The position numbers and the translations under genes are program-made. Source: Sorghum bicolor (lineage: Eukaryota; Streptophyta; Magnoliopsida; Poales; Poaceae). From it: DNA of 64,000 nucleotides. The notes under the pieces are model-generated. The model ran no database searches. It saw only the letters and a program-made list of their open reading frames with translations, and was not told where the DNA came from. The DNA lies in the NCBI RefSeq assembly GCF_000003195.3, contig NC_012871.2, positions 18,234,658-18,298,657 on the forward strand, read 5' to 3'. The first letter of the stretch is position 1. Every line of letters begins with the position of its first letter. Shown one piece after another: positions 23,200 through 35,368 of the stretch.

Positions 23200-24435
23200 A
23201 TGGCTCTAAGTTTACATATCAACAACACCAAGAAGGCACCTTTCTTTGATGGCACAAATTATGCATATTGGAAGGTCAAGATGACTGCACATGTTAAGTC
23301 AATCAATAGAGAGGTTTGGAAGGTGACCGAAACAAAGTTTGAGGTTGCAAATGAGAATGCACCAACTCCGGTTGAAGAAAAGAAGCTTCAAAGCAATGAC
23401 ATTGCAATTAGTGCTCTTCATGAAGCTCTTGATGACAAGACCTTTGAGAAAATCAAGAACATTGAGGTTGCTCTTGATGCATGGGCAAAATTAGAAGAAA
23501 CATTTGATGGCACCAAAGGTACCAAGACCGCCAAAGCTTACATCCTCCAAGAAAAGTTCTCAAGCTTCAAGATGCAAGAAGATGAAAGTGTGCCGGAGAT
23601 GTTTCACCGGTTGCAAGTCATTGTGAATGAGCTCAAGGCACTAGGGGAAGAAGTGAAGGATAGTAAATTCTCTATGAAGTTCTTGAGAAGCTTGCCCAAG
23701 AGATTTGACACATTGATCATCGTGCTAGTCAAGACAACTCTTAGTGAATCAACTCCCCAACAAGTCTTTCAATAGGTGATGACTGATGATGCCTATAGAG
23801 AAGATGATGAGAAGGATGAGTTGATCAAGAAGAAGAAGAAGCAGCGTGAGAAGAAAGATGATGAGAAGAAGAAAAGTGTGGCATTCAAGGCCTCCACATC
23901 CAAGGGCAAAGCCAAGCAAGAATCATCAAGTGAAGAAGAAGCAAGCTCTTGTGATAGTGATGAAGATGAGGAGATGGCTCTTCTTGTCAAGAGATTTGGC
24001 AAGCTCATGAAGAAGAAAAGCTATCGGGCAAGAAGGAAGAAGAGCTCCTCAAAGAAGAATGATCATTCCATGAGGTGCTTTAGATGCCATAGCAAGGATC
24101 ATCTCATTGCCAAATGTCCTTATGATAGTGATGATGAAGATGCTATCAAGAAGGAAAGAAAGAAGCAAAAGAAGAAGCAAGAAAAGAAGGAAGGCTCAAA
24201 CAAGAAGAAGGGTGATGCCCATGTTGCAACTTGGGATAGTGATGACTCCTCAAGTGATGATGAGAGCACCAAGAAGAAGGGGCATGCTAGCATTGCAATT
24301 CAAGGATAAAGCTCCATCTTCGACACTCCATCATGCTTCATGGCTAAGGCCACTAAGGTATCATCCGATGATGAGAGTGACCATGCTAGTGATATGATAG
24401 TGATAGTGATGATGATGAACCAACTAAAGATGAAC
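23200..24435 (+). pseudogene. Copia Gag, broken
   Basis: It starts at ATG 23200 shortly after the primer site. The UBN2-type gag domain is clear: FFDGTNYAYWKVKMTAH, then DAWAKLEETFDGT and FRRLQ-like text. A TAG at 23773-23775 interrupts the frame, which continues from 23776 with a Lys/Glu-rich run and a zinc knuckle CFRCHSKDHLIAKC. A TAA at 24307 and a shift near 24395 follow. The sequence stops at about 24435, where gypsy sequence begins. Confidence 0.9.
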
Positions 24436-25827
24436 TCGAGTGGTGGTGTCAATAAGAACTCCGTTGCCACTCATCCATTTCATACCCAGAATTACATCTA
24501 TACCCACACCGGGTAAAACAACCAGATCAGCAAGAAACTGACGGTCTCCTATTTCCAGAGTTGCCCCCAAAACCACTTGATTGGTAGAAATATCATTTCC
24601 AGCAGCACTAATTCAATAACTGCCCTTCTCAAGTGTAATTGCCTTGAGATTATGCTTAGACACAAAGTCTGAACTCACAAAAGAATGCGATCCTCCTGAA
24701 TCAAAAAGTACAAGTGCGTCACATTGGTTGACCAGAAACTTACCAGCCGTAACTACCCCACCAGCGGGGATTGCTTCCACAGTTGTGTAGTGAACACGCC
24801 CCTGGCGGACATTCCCTTGGTTGCCCTTCTTTGGCGGGTAAGGACAGTTGCTTTGCCAGTGCCCTGTCTGATTACAGTTCCAGCACGGATGGTTGGCAGG
24901 TGGAGTCTTGGCATAGCTGGGACCCGTGTTGCCCCTAGGAAGAGCAATAGAGTAGCCCTTGCGGAAACCCGTCTTCGCCTGATTCTTCTTTGCTGGGGGA
25001 CGATATCGCTGGTTAGGAGTTGGAGCATGATACTGGGGCCTAGCTGCTACTGGAGTCTTGGACTGAGATGCCCCTGCCCCGGTCTCAAAAGCCCTCTTGC
25101 GAGTCTTGGTCGCTGTGTACACAGTGTTATAGTTCTCTTGAGTGAGAGCATCACTGACAAACTCATTGAAAGTTGCACACTTAGAGCGGCCCATAGTCTT
25201 CAGCAACTTGGGGCCAAGACCCCGCTTGAAGCTAGCAATCTTCTTCGCCTCAGTTTTCACAAACTCAGGAGCATACCTAGATAGGTGATTGAAAGCATGC
25301 AAATACTCCTTCATAGTTTTGTTTCCCTGAGTTAACTGCATAAACTCAGTGTGCTTCATCTCCATAACACCAGGAGGAATGAAATGCCCCTTGAAAGCTT
25401 CACGGAAAAGATTCCAGTCAAGCACAGTATTGTCTGGGAGAGCCTCCCGATACTGATTCCACCATATGCCTGCCGGTCCCTGCAGTTGGTGAGCTGCATA
25501 CTCGACCTTCAAACCCTCTGTCAGCTGAAGCAAGTGGAACTTCTGTTCCACCGTGTTCAGCCATTCCTCAGCTTGAACGGGTTCTTCAGCCTCTCTGAAA
25601 GATGGGGGCTTTGTATCCATGAAATCCTTGAAGCTACTGTACTGGTTAGGTGCTAGCCCTTCTTGTACATTACGACCACCCTGATTTGCCATCCGATTGA
25701 TGGTTTCAGTGAGCATCCTCTGATTTTCCACCATCATTTGCATCAGCTCAGCTGGATTTGGTGGTGGAGGAGGAGGGGGTGGGCTCATGTTCGCACGCTG
25801 TTCCGCACCTCGAGTGCCACAAGACAT
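24436..25827 (-). pseudogene. Gypsy Gag and partial protease
   Basis: Start chosen at the ATG at 25827 (MSCGTRGAEQ), because the upstream extension has no gag character. A proline run (eight Pro) is followed by the gag core PPSFREAEEPVQAEEWL, WWNQYREALP and a zinc knuckle CWNCNQTGHWQSNC. The protease active site is LFDSGGSHSFVSSDFV (D-S-G intact). A TGA at 24611-24613 interrupts it, and the frame then continues through IDVILGMKWMSG to the truncation at 24436. This is chromovirus-type. Confidence 0.9.
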
Positions 25828-26195
25828 CTGTAAATACAAAGTCAGTGAGCATTGATGATGACAAGATTTGCCATAGAAGAACTTATATTCATGCCTGAAA
25901 GTATTCGAGAGGATAACTTTACAGAAAACAGCACAATAATTTGATTCCACAAAACAACATCACCAATCCAACACATGACACAGATATCCACAATATGCAC
26001 AACAACAAAAAACATCGCCATAACCGATTGAACATGATGAAGTTTGAACAACATTGGGTCCAAGAAGTTATTACACCATCACAGTATAGGACATAAGTCA
26101 AAGATCAAGGTTCTGGATTACATCATGATTACAAAAGCATAACTGCCGACAGTCACACTACAAAAGATCCTCCCAAAGCAACTATCCACTACTCA

Positions 26196-27281
26196 CTACA
26201 CTCCAAGCTCGTCGTCCGAGTCAGCATCGAAGATCGCCTCTCCATCCTCGTCGCTAACCGGCTCAAGCTCCTCGTCCTCCACATCCTCGTGCAAAGGTGG
26301 TGCAGCCGCGGCTGGTCCATCTACCTCCATACCATCATCATCGGCCACGATCAGCTGAGGTCCCACCTCTGGACACACGGGTACAGGGCGAGGAATAGGG
26401 TGTAGTAAGTTGTTGAGACGGTGAATCTCCACAATACCAGCCTCAATCTGATCCTGTAGATAGTTCTCCCTCTCAAGCAACTGGATCCTGTGCATCTCCC
26501 AAGCCCGGCGCCTGTTCTCTGACACGCGGAGCGCAGTATCCCTCTCACGAGTGATCTGCACCAAGCACTCCTGTACTGTCTCCCTCTCTCTAGCTAACTG
26601 ACTCATCTGATCCTACTTATGATCTCTCTCCCTAATGCCCTTCACCCACTGTTGCCTATGGTACTCCGCAATGCCTTCCCAGTCATTGCGGTTCTTCTGA
26701 GCTTGCTCCAGGAGTCTAGCTTACTTGCAAAACTTGCGAGCACGCTTTTCAGCCTTCTGTTGCATCTCCTGAGCCTGGCGAACAGCCACCATCACCTGGG
26801 CATAGGTGTCCTCTCGCTGACTGAACAGCTTGAGCACAGCCATCAAAGCACTCATAGCAGGACCGGAACTCTCAGCTCACTCTCCTCTACCTCGGACCAA
26901 CGCACAACCATCAGCCTGTTTCCACTCCGCTGCTGCTAGGTCAGTGCGGGGAATGGAGGCCGCTGGTCCTCCCGTCAGCTCATCACCAAACCTCTGACAG
27001 ATGTTGAGCAGCATAGCATGGGCTGCAACCTGAGTTGCTTTCCATGGAGTCTGCCCATCTGAGTTACAGGTCCCCCCAATCCATGCAGACCTGCCCCCAT
27101 GTGGAGGGACAACTCCCTGCACGGCAAACCACTGCAACTCTCCTGTCATATCCACCTCCCACCAAGAGTACTGAGGTGGCTCAGTATACCCCACAGACTG
27201 CAGCACCCTCCAGAGCAAAGTAGGAGTGACAAACTCGCTCAAGAAGGTGTCACTGGGGCGAGGTGAAGCGGGCACATCCAT
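26196..27281 (-). pseudogene. ORF0 upstream of gypsy gag, with a dsRBD-like region and coiled coil
   Basis: Positions 27281-26877 and 26606-26196 are in the same frame; translating between them gives stops at 26877-26879, 26721-26723 and 26613-26615. Residues 20-98 have the order expected of a double-stranded-RNA-binding fold: a helix (LLWRVLQSVGY), PPQY, strands WWEV and WFAVQGVV, WIGG, then a helix KATQVAAHAMLLNIC. The middle is Arg/Glu/Gln-rich and probably coiled coil, and the C-terminus is acidic. ORF0 genes occur upstream of gag in some rice gypsy elements, but I know of no proven function. The fold call is by eye. Confidence 0.6.
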
Positions 27282-28078
27282 CTGTGGAAAGGAATAACCG
27301 TGGGTAAGAGAGGATTAATTTAAGCAACATTTATTTAATTAAAAAGGGGTGACATTGTAAGGGAAGGAGTAGACAGAATGTATGTATGAATGCAACATGA
27401 TGCATGTACGAACCGTACGTCCTCACAAACTTAGAAAATTAATATTCTAACAGATATACGGTGGCATACATTCGTCTCTCGATACGATAACTATCAATTT
27501 ACACGCGCGCTGTTAGAGTACGTGCAGAAAACTTCATTTCATCCCAACAATTCCCAATATATCACTCAAGAAAGCAGTAAACTAAGTGCACAATGCTTGT
27601 ACATGCCCAAAATGCACAAACAACGACACCACAGCTACCCGAGAAATTTAAATACTCCCCAATTAAGTTTCTGTCATGGTTGCATGGTTAGACATGTAAC
27701 CACTCCAGAAAACCACCGCGAACACTCCCCTAGACCGCCGTTTGGACGATCATGCTCTCACAACTCACACTTACCAGAGCGTAGGTGCGACGTTGCATAA
27801 TTTAAATCTAGCGATATATGTGGCTAATTCACATATGAAGGCTACCACCATTTGACCACAGGGTAGCATAGTGCGGTCATCACAGATCCATACCTGAGTA
27901 CTGCCGGAGATGCATAAAATAAAACCCCCAAGTCAGTACTTAAATAGCCACCTAAAGTCTTTATATGGGCAAGGAGAATTCGACCACTGGCATAACTTAG
28001 GTATCAATTTTTATAGTTTTATTTAAAAACTCTTTTGTTTTTAAATACACAAACGCTGCATTTATAATGCTGAACCTT
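27282..28078. other. 5' untranslated leader of the nested gypsy element
   Basis: No frame of note. AT-rich leader between the primer site and ORF0. Confidence 0.5.
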
Positions 28079-28090
28079 TCTCCGATGCCA
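28079..28090 (-). other. Probable primer binding site of the nested gypsy element
   Basis: TGGCATCGGAG on the minus strand, two bases from the LTR end TGTGACA. It differs from the iMet consensus at two positions, so the call is tentative. Confidence 0.55.
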
Positions 28091-28092
28091 GC

Positions 28093-31000
28093 TGTCACAG
28101 AACCAACCAAATTATAAGAGTTCAAGTGTAGAAACGATCGATTAGCAATCAAGTTTCCAAACTTGAGCCCATATAATCCCGGTAGTCAACTGAAATCTCG
28201 AAGGACTTCAAACCAACTTGCAACAAACCAAGATCGTAATAGTTCAACATAACACAACGAATGTTACATAGTCATTCATTGCCATCGAAGCGGCACCACA
28301 TCGGAGTTACTTAGTTATTACAACACATGTTTGTAGTAGCGGAAGCAAAATAGTTACACACACTTTCTAAAGTTCATTTCACCAGTTCGTGTTACTGCCA
28401 GAGTCTCATGCCATCCATCCAAAAGCAACAGGTACGAAGTAGTCAGAGAACCGTGCCCAACGGTTTAGTCCTCATCCCCAGCGGGATGGAGACAGGTCTT
28501 GCAGAAGCCATCATAAAAGATATCATCTGCAACAGGTGGGAATAAACCCTGAGTACGAGGATGTACTCAGCTAGACTTACCCGTCTAATAAAACATAAAA
28601 GACACCAAGGATTATGCAAGGCTAAGTATAAAGTGTAGCTAGCTTGACTCATTATTTGCCAAAAGCTTAAGTAATTACCATATCATTTGTAAAGGCATCC
28701 ATTTAATCTTTATTAGCCTATCCCTATATTAGCACCTGTACTAAAACACTTCACTTGATTATTACAAACAATAATAACCATATCAAGTTCACCATATACT
28801 CTTCCTTGCTATCATCATTATCATGAACCATTGTTCCTTTAGTGAATGCTACGTTTGCCGCTGCTCTGTCAAGTTCTCACTATCCGAGAGAGACGGCGAT
28901 TCGAATCGATTCCTATCCAGCTAGAGTGTTATTCCTAGCACTCACCCAAGCATCCCCCGTCGGAGAGCCAGTGGGTCACCTTTGGTACGACTCAGGAATC
29001 GCGGCTCCGATCAGCGCCGTACTCCCAGGGCTACCACTCTGCCAGGGAGGTCAGGAATTTTAACTCACCTGCCTTTGGTCTTACGCCAATGGTCCCCCGC
29101 ACACCGCACTTCCTCCGGTAGTGCGCACTTTATACTTGCCGGTCTTCCGGCTTGAGTCATACTACTAGGCTTCGTGGTCGGAACGAGTTATCCGGCCAAC
29201 TAAGTGTCAGGCATGCGTTCAACATGACAAGAGGACGTACAACGATCGGTCCTTAGCTGCCACAGACGGAGTTACTACAACCTTGCAAAACTCCGCCCGG
29301 CTTAAGTCCATTTTAAACCGGTTCCTTCCATGATAGCACATATAGACAATCGTGATCCGACACAACCCTATCTCGCGCAGGCGATAGGATATCACCCGAC
29401 TTCTACCGGTTAAAGCATAGCTAAGCTGCTACGCGGTCCTAACTCTATGACCAGGTAAAGGTAAGGTATCTGGACAAGGATTGAGTATAAATGCAGCAAG
29501 GGTTTTCATCACAACTCCTATACGTAATGCATCAATAGATATAACATAATCAAGTAAGCTTTCAAAATTAAAGTGGGAGACTTAACATGCTCCGGGGCTT
29601 GCCTTTCACGAACGACGCTGGCTCGTGATTCGGGCACTCAACCTCCTGTTCGGGCTCCTCGTGTCCGACTTGCTGGACCTCCACCTCCGGTTTGATCTCT
29701 TGGCCCTCGGGGTTCACCTGGAGCTCGAACGAAGCTGTCGCGTCCGGTGCACCTATTGCATGCATGATAAGTAAGAATGGGTGCATATTAGATGGGGATG
29801 AATGCTTGACAAAGTAATTAGGACTTCACTGGACACTCATTTACTGAGTAAACTTCCAAGATAAACTCACAAAGGATAACCAACTAACTTAGCAAGACCT
29901 AGCAAGACAACTATAAACAGCAATCATCACATAACAGAGCAGCTCAAGAAATAAATCATAACTGGAGCTATACAGATCCAACAAATATGAATGAGGACAT
30001 TCTGGAAAGCTTATGAAATTGTTTACATTTCATCTTTAGACAGCACAGCAAGATTCATAAGTTAAACAAGTCAATTAAACAAAGTTCCAGGTTCTGTCCC
30101 AAAGAAACAGAAAGCACCTATTTCTGGAACCTAAATTGGAAAAGCCATAACTTCAAAACTACTGGACCAATTGATCCCAAATTTAAACCACAGCTAGTTC
30201 ATAAAGTTATCATTAAACAAATGTTGGATTACTCCCTTGCTGTCCAGAACAGCTATAAACCTTCAATTAATTATTTGATGACATAGCCAAAGCATAATCA
30301 GTGCTAACCAAATGGCTTACAAGCACAAGCACAACATAAGATAACCAGAACATCATATGTTAACCCCTAAACATTTAATATCATGGCACTTATTAATTTA
30401 ATTCACTAAAGGGGCATAATTACAAGATACTAGCAAAAGTACTCAGAAAAATCTACAAAAATTACACAAGCACAAACATGGCATCTTGACATCACCATAA
30501 AAATTTCAGAGCAATTGCAAATACCAAATTCAAGATAAGCATTTAACATGTATCAAGGTGCTTATTCCATAAATTAATAAACATGGCTTAGATAGTGTCA
30601 AACAATAGATTTCAGATTATTTACATGTGACTATTACCATAAACAAGTTTGACACCAGAGTAAAGCACCACCATAAGCACCAATCATTTATTATGATTTA
30701 AATATGAAAACAAGCCATAACACAAACATAAATTACATATCCCAGATACAGTAATTCAAAACTCATGAAATATTTATCATAGCATTCTCATACCACTCAG
30801 AGCTCAGCACAAAAATTTCATAACAAAAGGAGCAGTATATCATGAGATATGAATTTACTCATGAATAACAAGATTAAATCCTAATAATTATTTTTCCCAG
30901 AAAACATGGTTCATTTTATATTTTTAATAAAAACTAGCCATCTCAAAGAACATCACAAAATTTGTTTCACAATTTTTGGATCACAGGAACAAGAGATATG

Positions 31001-32449
31001 ATATTTGCAAAAACAGCACAAACCCTAAATCAAACAAAGGAGAAAGAGAGACTGATAGGGGGACCCCGCGATTCAAAGGACCCCACACGTCAGAGACCCG
31101 AGAGCTGAGGCGCGACTTGACCGCCGGAGATCTCGTCGACGGCGAGGTCTCGGCGATGGCCAAGAGCACCATCGTGCTCCCCACTCCATTCCGCATCGAA
31201 TGGTACCTGAAACCCTAACTCTACCGAACCCTAGGTACCTCGCCCTCGCGAATGGCGGCACGGCAGTGGTGCGCGGCCGACCGCCGGCGTCTCTGGTTGG
31301 AGACTGGACGAAAGAGGACACGGACGAGCATCAGCACGACTCAACGGAGCTTTAGGAACAAGAATGAGGAGGAATGGTGGACTACAGAGCCCTGGCCACG
31401 ACGCCGGTGACCATGGCGGAGCTCCGGCGAGGTAAGCTTACGACGGGGAAGACAATGCGGGCTTACCGAGGCTCGGCAGCCGCAGCCAACTTGACGACGG
31501 TGTTGCGGGGAAGCTAGCGGAGCGCTGGACGGAGTCGCGTGGCCGGAGACGCTGAGACGCGAGCGCGCGAGCTCGCCGAAGCGGCGGCGGCGACGCGGAG
31601 AAACGACGCACGCGAGAGAGAGTGAACCGGAGTGGAAATGGCGCTGTCCACGCGACCGGGGCACCGTGGCAAGCTGTAGGACACGCTGAGGACTGACGAG
31701 CGGGACACGCGGCGTTCACCGGTGAGCTCCCCTGAACTGACGGGGACTCCATTCAGTCTTTGATCCCGACTGAAACTCGATTTTGCACCGCGATTAACTC
31801 CTAAACCACTCGATGATTTTGCTAGCTAATTGCTCTATGCTGGAGAATTACATGAGAACTCCAACATTGCTTACAAGATCAAGGTTTGATTCGGCCTAGA
31901 ATTCAAACTGGAAGCTGCACAACATACCCTCGAGCAAACTGCTGTGATCCCAGACTTAGAAAATTTTCTAAGTGTTGGAAACAGCCCCAAATCTGCCTTG
32001 TGATTCACTGTTTGAGCTAGATGTGTTCATTTTCATGAGATGGCCATAAAACAACTTTTGTTCCTTATAAAATTTGCTACAACTTTTCTGTAGAAAGTTT
32101 TGACATGCAAACATTTTATGAAACACTTTTTAAAAGCTCAAGCAAAAGAGGTTTCTAGGGCCTATACATAGAAGTATGACATAAGTGACTATTTTGGAGA
32201 AGTGATCAACATGAACATTGCTCCTAAGGTTGAGTTAAGCATAAATAAACTAATTACCAAGGCATAGCACACAAACATAAGCATGGTACACACCAACACA
32301 AGCATATGAAGCCTATTTAAGCAAGTTAAAGCATACTTAAGCATAAAATGACATGGCTCAAGGTAGATGATGATCATGGAATGCTTGAGTAGATGATAAT
32401 GCTCATGTTATGCATGTGAATGATGCAACCATAACACTAGCGTGTTACA
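28093..32449 (-). repeat. Single remaining (5') LTR of the nested gypsy element
   Basis: 4,357 bp, from TGTAACACGC (complement at 32449) to CTGTGACA (at 28093). It has a GC-rich block at about 31060-31740 and long AT-rich blocks, as in the LARD-like LTRs. Frames in the GC-rich block overlap on several strands and carry no domain, so they are not annotated. Confidence 0.8.
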
Positions 32450-34301
32450 AGATCAATTGGCATATGCAATGAAGAACATGGATGTAGGTGACATAAGGCT
32501 GAGGCAAGTAGATGATGATAATGACATTCACATGATAAATCAAGAAGTGTAAATTGATACAAATCAAGCAAGTACTAGTGGTTCTCATGATGATGACCAA
32601 AATCAAAATCAAGCTAGTGGAAGCAATCAACTCCCAATACTCCAACCTACAAGCATAGCAAGGGATCACCCATTAGATCAAGTCATTGGTGGTATTCAAA
32701 GTGGTGTACAAACAAGATCAAGGCTAGCATCCTTTTGTGAGCACTACTCGTTTGTCTCATTCGAGGAACCATAGAAGATAGAAGATGCACTGAAAGATTC
32801 CGATTGGGTAAATGCCATGCATGAAGAATTGAACAACTTCACAAGAAATCAAGTGTGGGAGCTTGTTGAGAGGCCAAAGAACTATAATGTGATTGGTACC
32901 AAGTGGGTCTTTAGAAACAAGCAAGATCAAGATGGTGTAGTTGTGAGAAACAAAGCAAGACTAGTAGCACAAGGCTACACTCAAGTTGAAGGTCTTGACT
33001 TTGGAGAAACATATGCACCGGTTGCAAGATTGTAGGCAATTAGAATATTATTAGCCTATGCTTGTGCCCACAACATCAAGCTCTATCAAATAGATGTGAA
33101 GAGTGCTTTTCTCAATGGATACATCAATGAGTTGGTTTATGTTGAACAACCTCCAGGTTTTGAAGATGACAAGAAACCCAACCATGTTTACAAGCTCAAG
33201 ACGGCATTGTATGGTTTAAATCAAGCACCTAGAGCATGGTATGAGAGATTGAGAGATTTGCTTCTCTCTAAAGGGTACAAGATGGGAAAGGTTGACACTA
33301 CCCTCTTCACCAAGAAGCTAGGCAAGGACTTGTTTGTGTTGCAAATCTATGTTGATGATATCATCTTTGGATCAACCAATCAAGACTTTTGTGAAGAGTT
33401 TGGAAGAATGATGGCAAATGAGTTTGAGATGTCCATGATTGGAGAGCTTAGTTACTTCCTTGGTCTTCAAATCAAGCAAATGAAGAATAACACTTTTGTG
33501 AGTCAAGGAAGGTACATCCAGGACATGATCAAGAAGTTTGGGTTGCAAGAAGCTAAACCAATGAGCACACCTATGGGCACAAATGATCAATTAGGGAGTG
33601 ATGCAAGTGGCAACATGGTAGATCAAAAGCTATATCGGTCCATGATTGGAAGTTTGCTCTATGTCACCGCATCAAGGCCAGATGTGATGTTTAGTGTGTG
33701 CAAATGTGCAAGATACCAAGCTTCACCTAGAGAAAGTCACTTGAAGGCAACTAAAATAATATTAAGGTATCTCAAAGGCACTCATGATGTTGGACTTTGG
33801 TATCCCAAGGGGTCTAACTTCGAGTTGATTGGATATTCGGACTCCGACTATGGTGGATGCAAGATTGATAGAATGAGCACAAGTGGTACTTGTCAATTGC
33901 TAGGAAGGTCTCTAGTTTCATGGTCATCAAAGAAACAAAATAGTGTTGCACTATCAACCGCCGTGGCCGAATACATTAGTGCCGGTAGTTGTTGTGCACA
34001 ATTGCTTTGGATGAAAGCTACCTTGAATGACTTTGGAATCAAATTCAAGAATGTGCCTTTGCTATGTGACAATGAGAGTGCAATCAAGATGACACAAAAT
34101 CCGGTTCAACATTCAAGAACAAAGTACATTGACATAAGGCACCATTTCATAAGAGACCATCAACAAAAGGGTGATATTAGCATTGAGAGCATTGGCACCG
34201 AAGATCAACTAGCCGACATCTTCACAGAGCCACTTGATGAGAAGAGATTTTGCAAGTTGAGAAATGAATTGAACATACTTGACTCCTCCAACTTGAGATG
34301 A
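32450..34301 (+). pseudogene. Copia reverse transcriptase and RNase H
   Basis: The frame is open except for TAG at 32772-32774 and TAG at 33033-33035. RT blocks: [83 protein letters not shown], and the catalytic YVDDIIFGS. RNase H blocks: YSDSDYGG, ALSTAVAEYISAG, LLCDNESAI, and HHFIRDHQQKGDI near the end. It ends at TGA 34299-34301. The start of pol (protease, integrase) is lost at the gypsy junction. Confidence 0.95.
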
Positions 34302-35351
34302 GTGCACCCCCACTTTTACATATGACATGCCTCTCCTCCAACAAAGCAAGGTAAAGTTGGTTGACATAGCATTCATCTTTTGCTAAGGACATGATTAGAA
34401 CATATAGACATGTTTGCATGACAAATAGGCTCATTCATGAAAATCAAAAGAATTTGATGTATGTATGGTACCACTATTGTTCCTATGTTTGATTGATCTA
34501 GTGGTAGCATATGACATGTTTGTGAGCTTGTGAGCCTAGTGTTCAATCTAGGATATGAGCTCATGATGTGTAATTCAATATGGTCAAGATAACCCTTATA
34601 CTTCATGAGGTGTGAAAAAGCTTGTCCTTGGATCAAACCAAATTACATGTTTTAGGCAAGTGATCTAGATTGAACCATAATTTGACCCTCACTTTGATTG
34701 ACTTATTTCTCACTAAAATTTGAACCTTTGTGGTCATTGATGACAAAGGGGGAGAGAAACAAAGATAAAGTCAAAAAGGGGAAGAGAAATAAAGATAGGG
34801 AGAGAAAACACCTTTAAAACGTGAGCACACAAATAGGGGGAGCAAGCTCATGAACCATTTGTTGCATTTGTATGTGCACTATCATAATGAGATGTTGCAT
34901 TGCAAGTCTAAATTCACAACTCTTGTTTGATTGGTGCTTGCTAGAAATAGAACTTGAATGATGCTTTGAATTCTAGCATAGAGTTTTATTTTCTTGTGGT
35001 ATCTAGACATATAATGTGATCTCACGAGGTATCTTGAGTGTTTGATATATGTCTAGCTACATCGGTACTAAGGATGGTATATTGGAAACTCTGATTGGTA
35101 TCACACTTCAAGGGTCCATTCTATATACCTTAGCATCATTTTGGTAGTAATAAATATCCCAAAACTCTAATTCATGCATATGTGCAAACTTGAACCAAAC
35201 TCACGGAAGCACATATATAGGGGGAGCTAGTACTACCAAAACCGAAATTGAAATGTTTGTCCAATCTTGTTTCTTGATTAAAATGCTTTGGACAAGCAAT
35301 TCAAGTTCTTTATGATTTCATTTCATATCTTTGTGATGGTTGTCATCAATT
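34302..35351 (+). other. 3' untranslated region of the copia element, with extra polypurine runs
   Basis: No gene. Purine-rich runs such as AAAGGGGGAGAGAAAC and AAAAAGGGGAAGAGAAAT occur at 34744-34808, well before the true polypurine tract. Extra tracts of this kind are common in SIRE-type copia elements. Confidence 0.7.
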
Positions 35352-35367
35352 ACCAAAAAGGGGGAGA
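35352..35367 (+). other. Polypurine tract of the copia element
   Basis: ACCAAAAAGGGGGAGA immediately before the 3' LTR. This is the expected site of plus-strand priming. Confidence 0.85.
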
Positions 35368-35368
35368 T

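Larger units (their letters stand above)
24436..32449 (-). mobile_element. Truncated Ty3/gypsy element nested in the copia element
   Basis: On the minus strand: a 4.36 kb LTR (32449-28093), primer site, ORF0, gag and part of protease, ending abruptly in protease at about 24436. No pol and no second LTR. The right edge is clean (LTR start TGTAACAC complementary to 32442-32449). The left edge is a deletion junction, because copia protease and integrase are missing too. The layout with an ORF upstream of gag resembles rice RIRE3/RIRE8. Confidence 0.85.

Noticed and set aside
23793..24008. Minus-strand Ser/Phe-rich frame over copia gag
   Set aside because: Shadow of the Lys/Glu-rich gag coding strand.
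31073..31752. Minus-strand frames in the nested gypsy LTR
   Set aside because: GC-rich LTR sequence with overlapping frames; no signal peptide or domain that persists in one frame.
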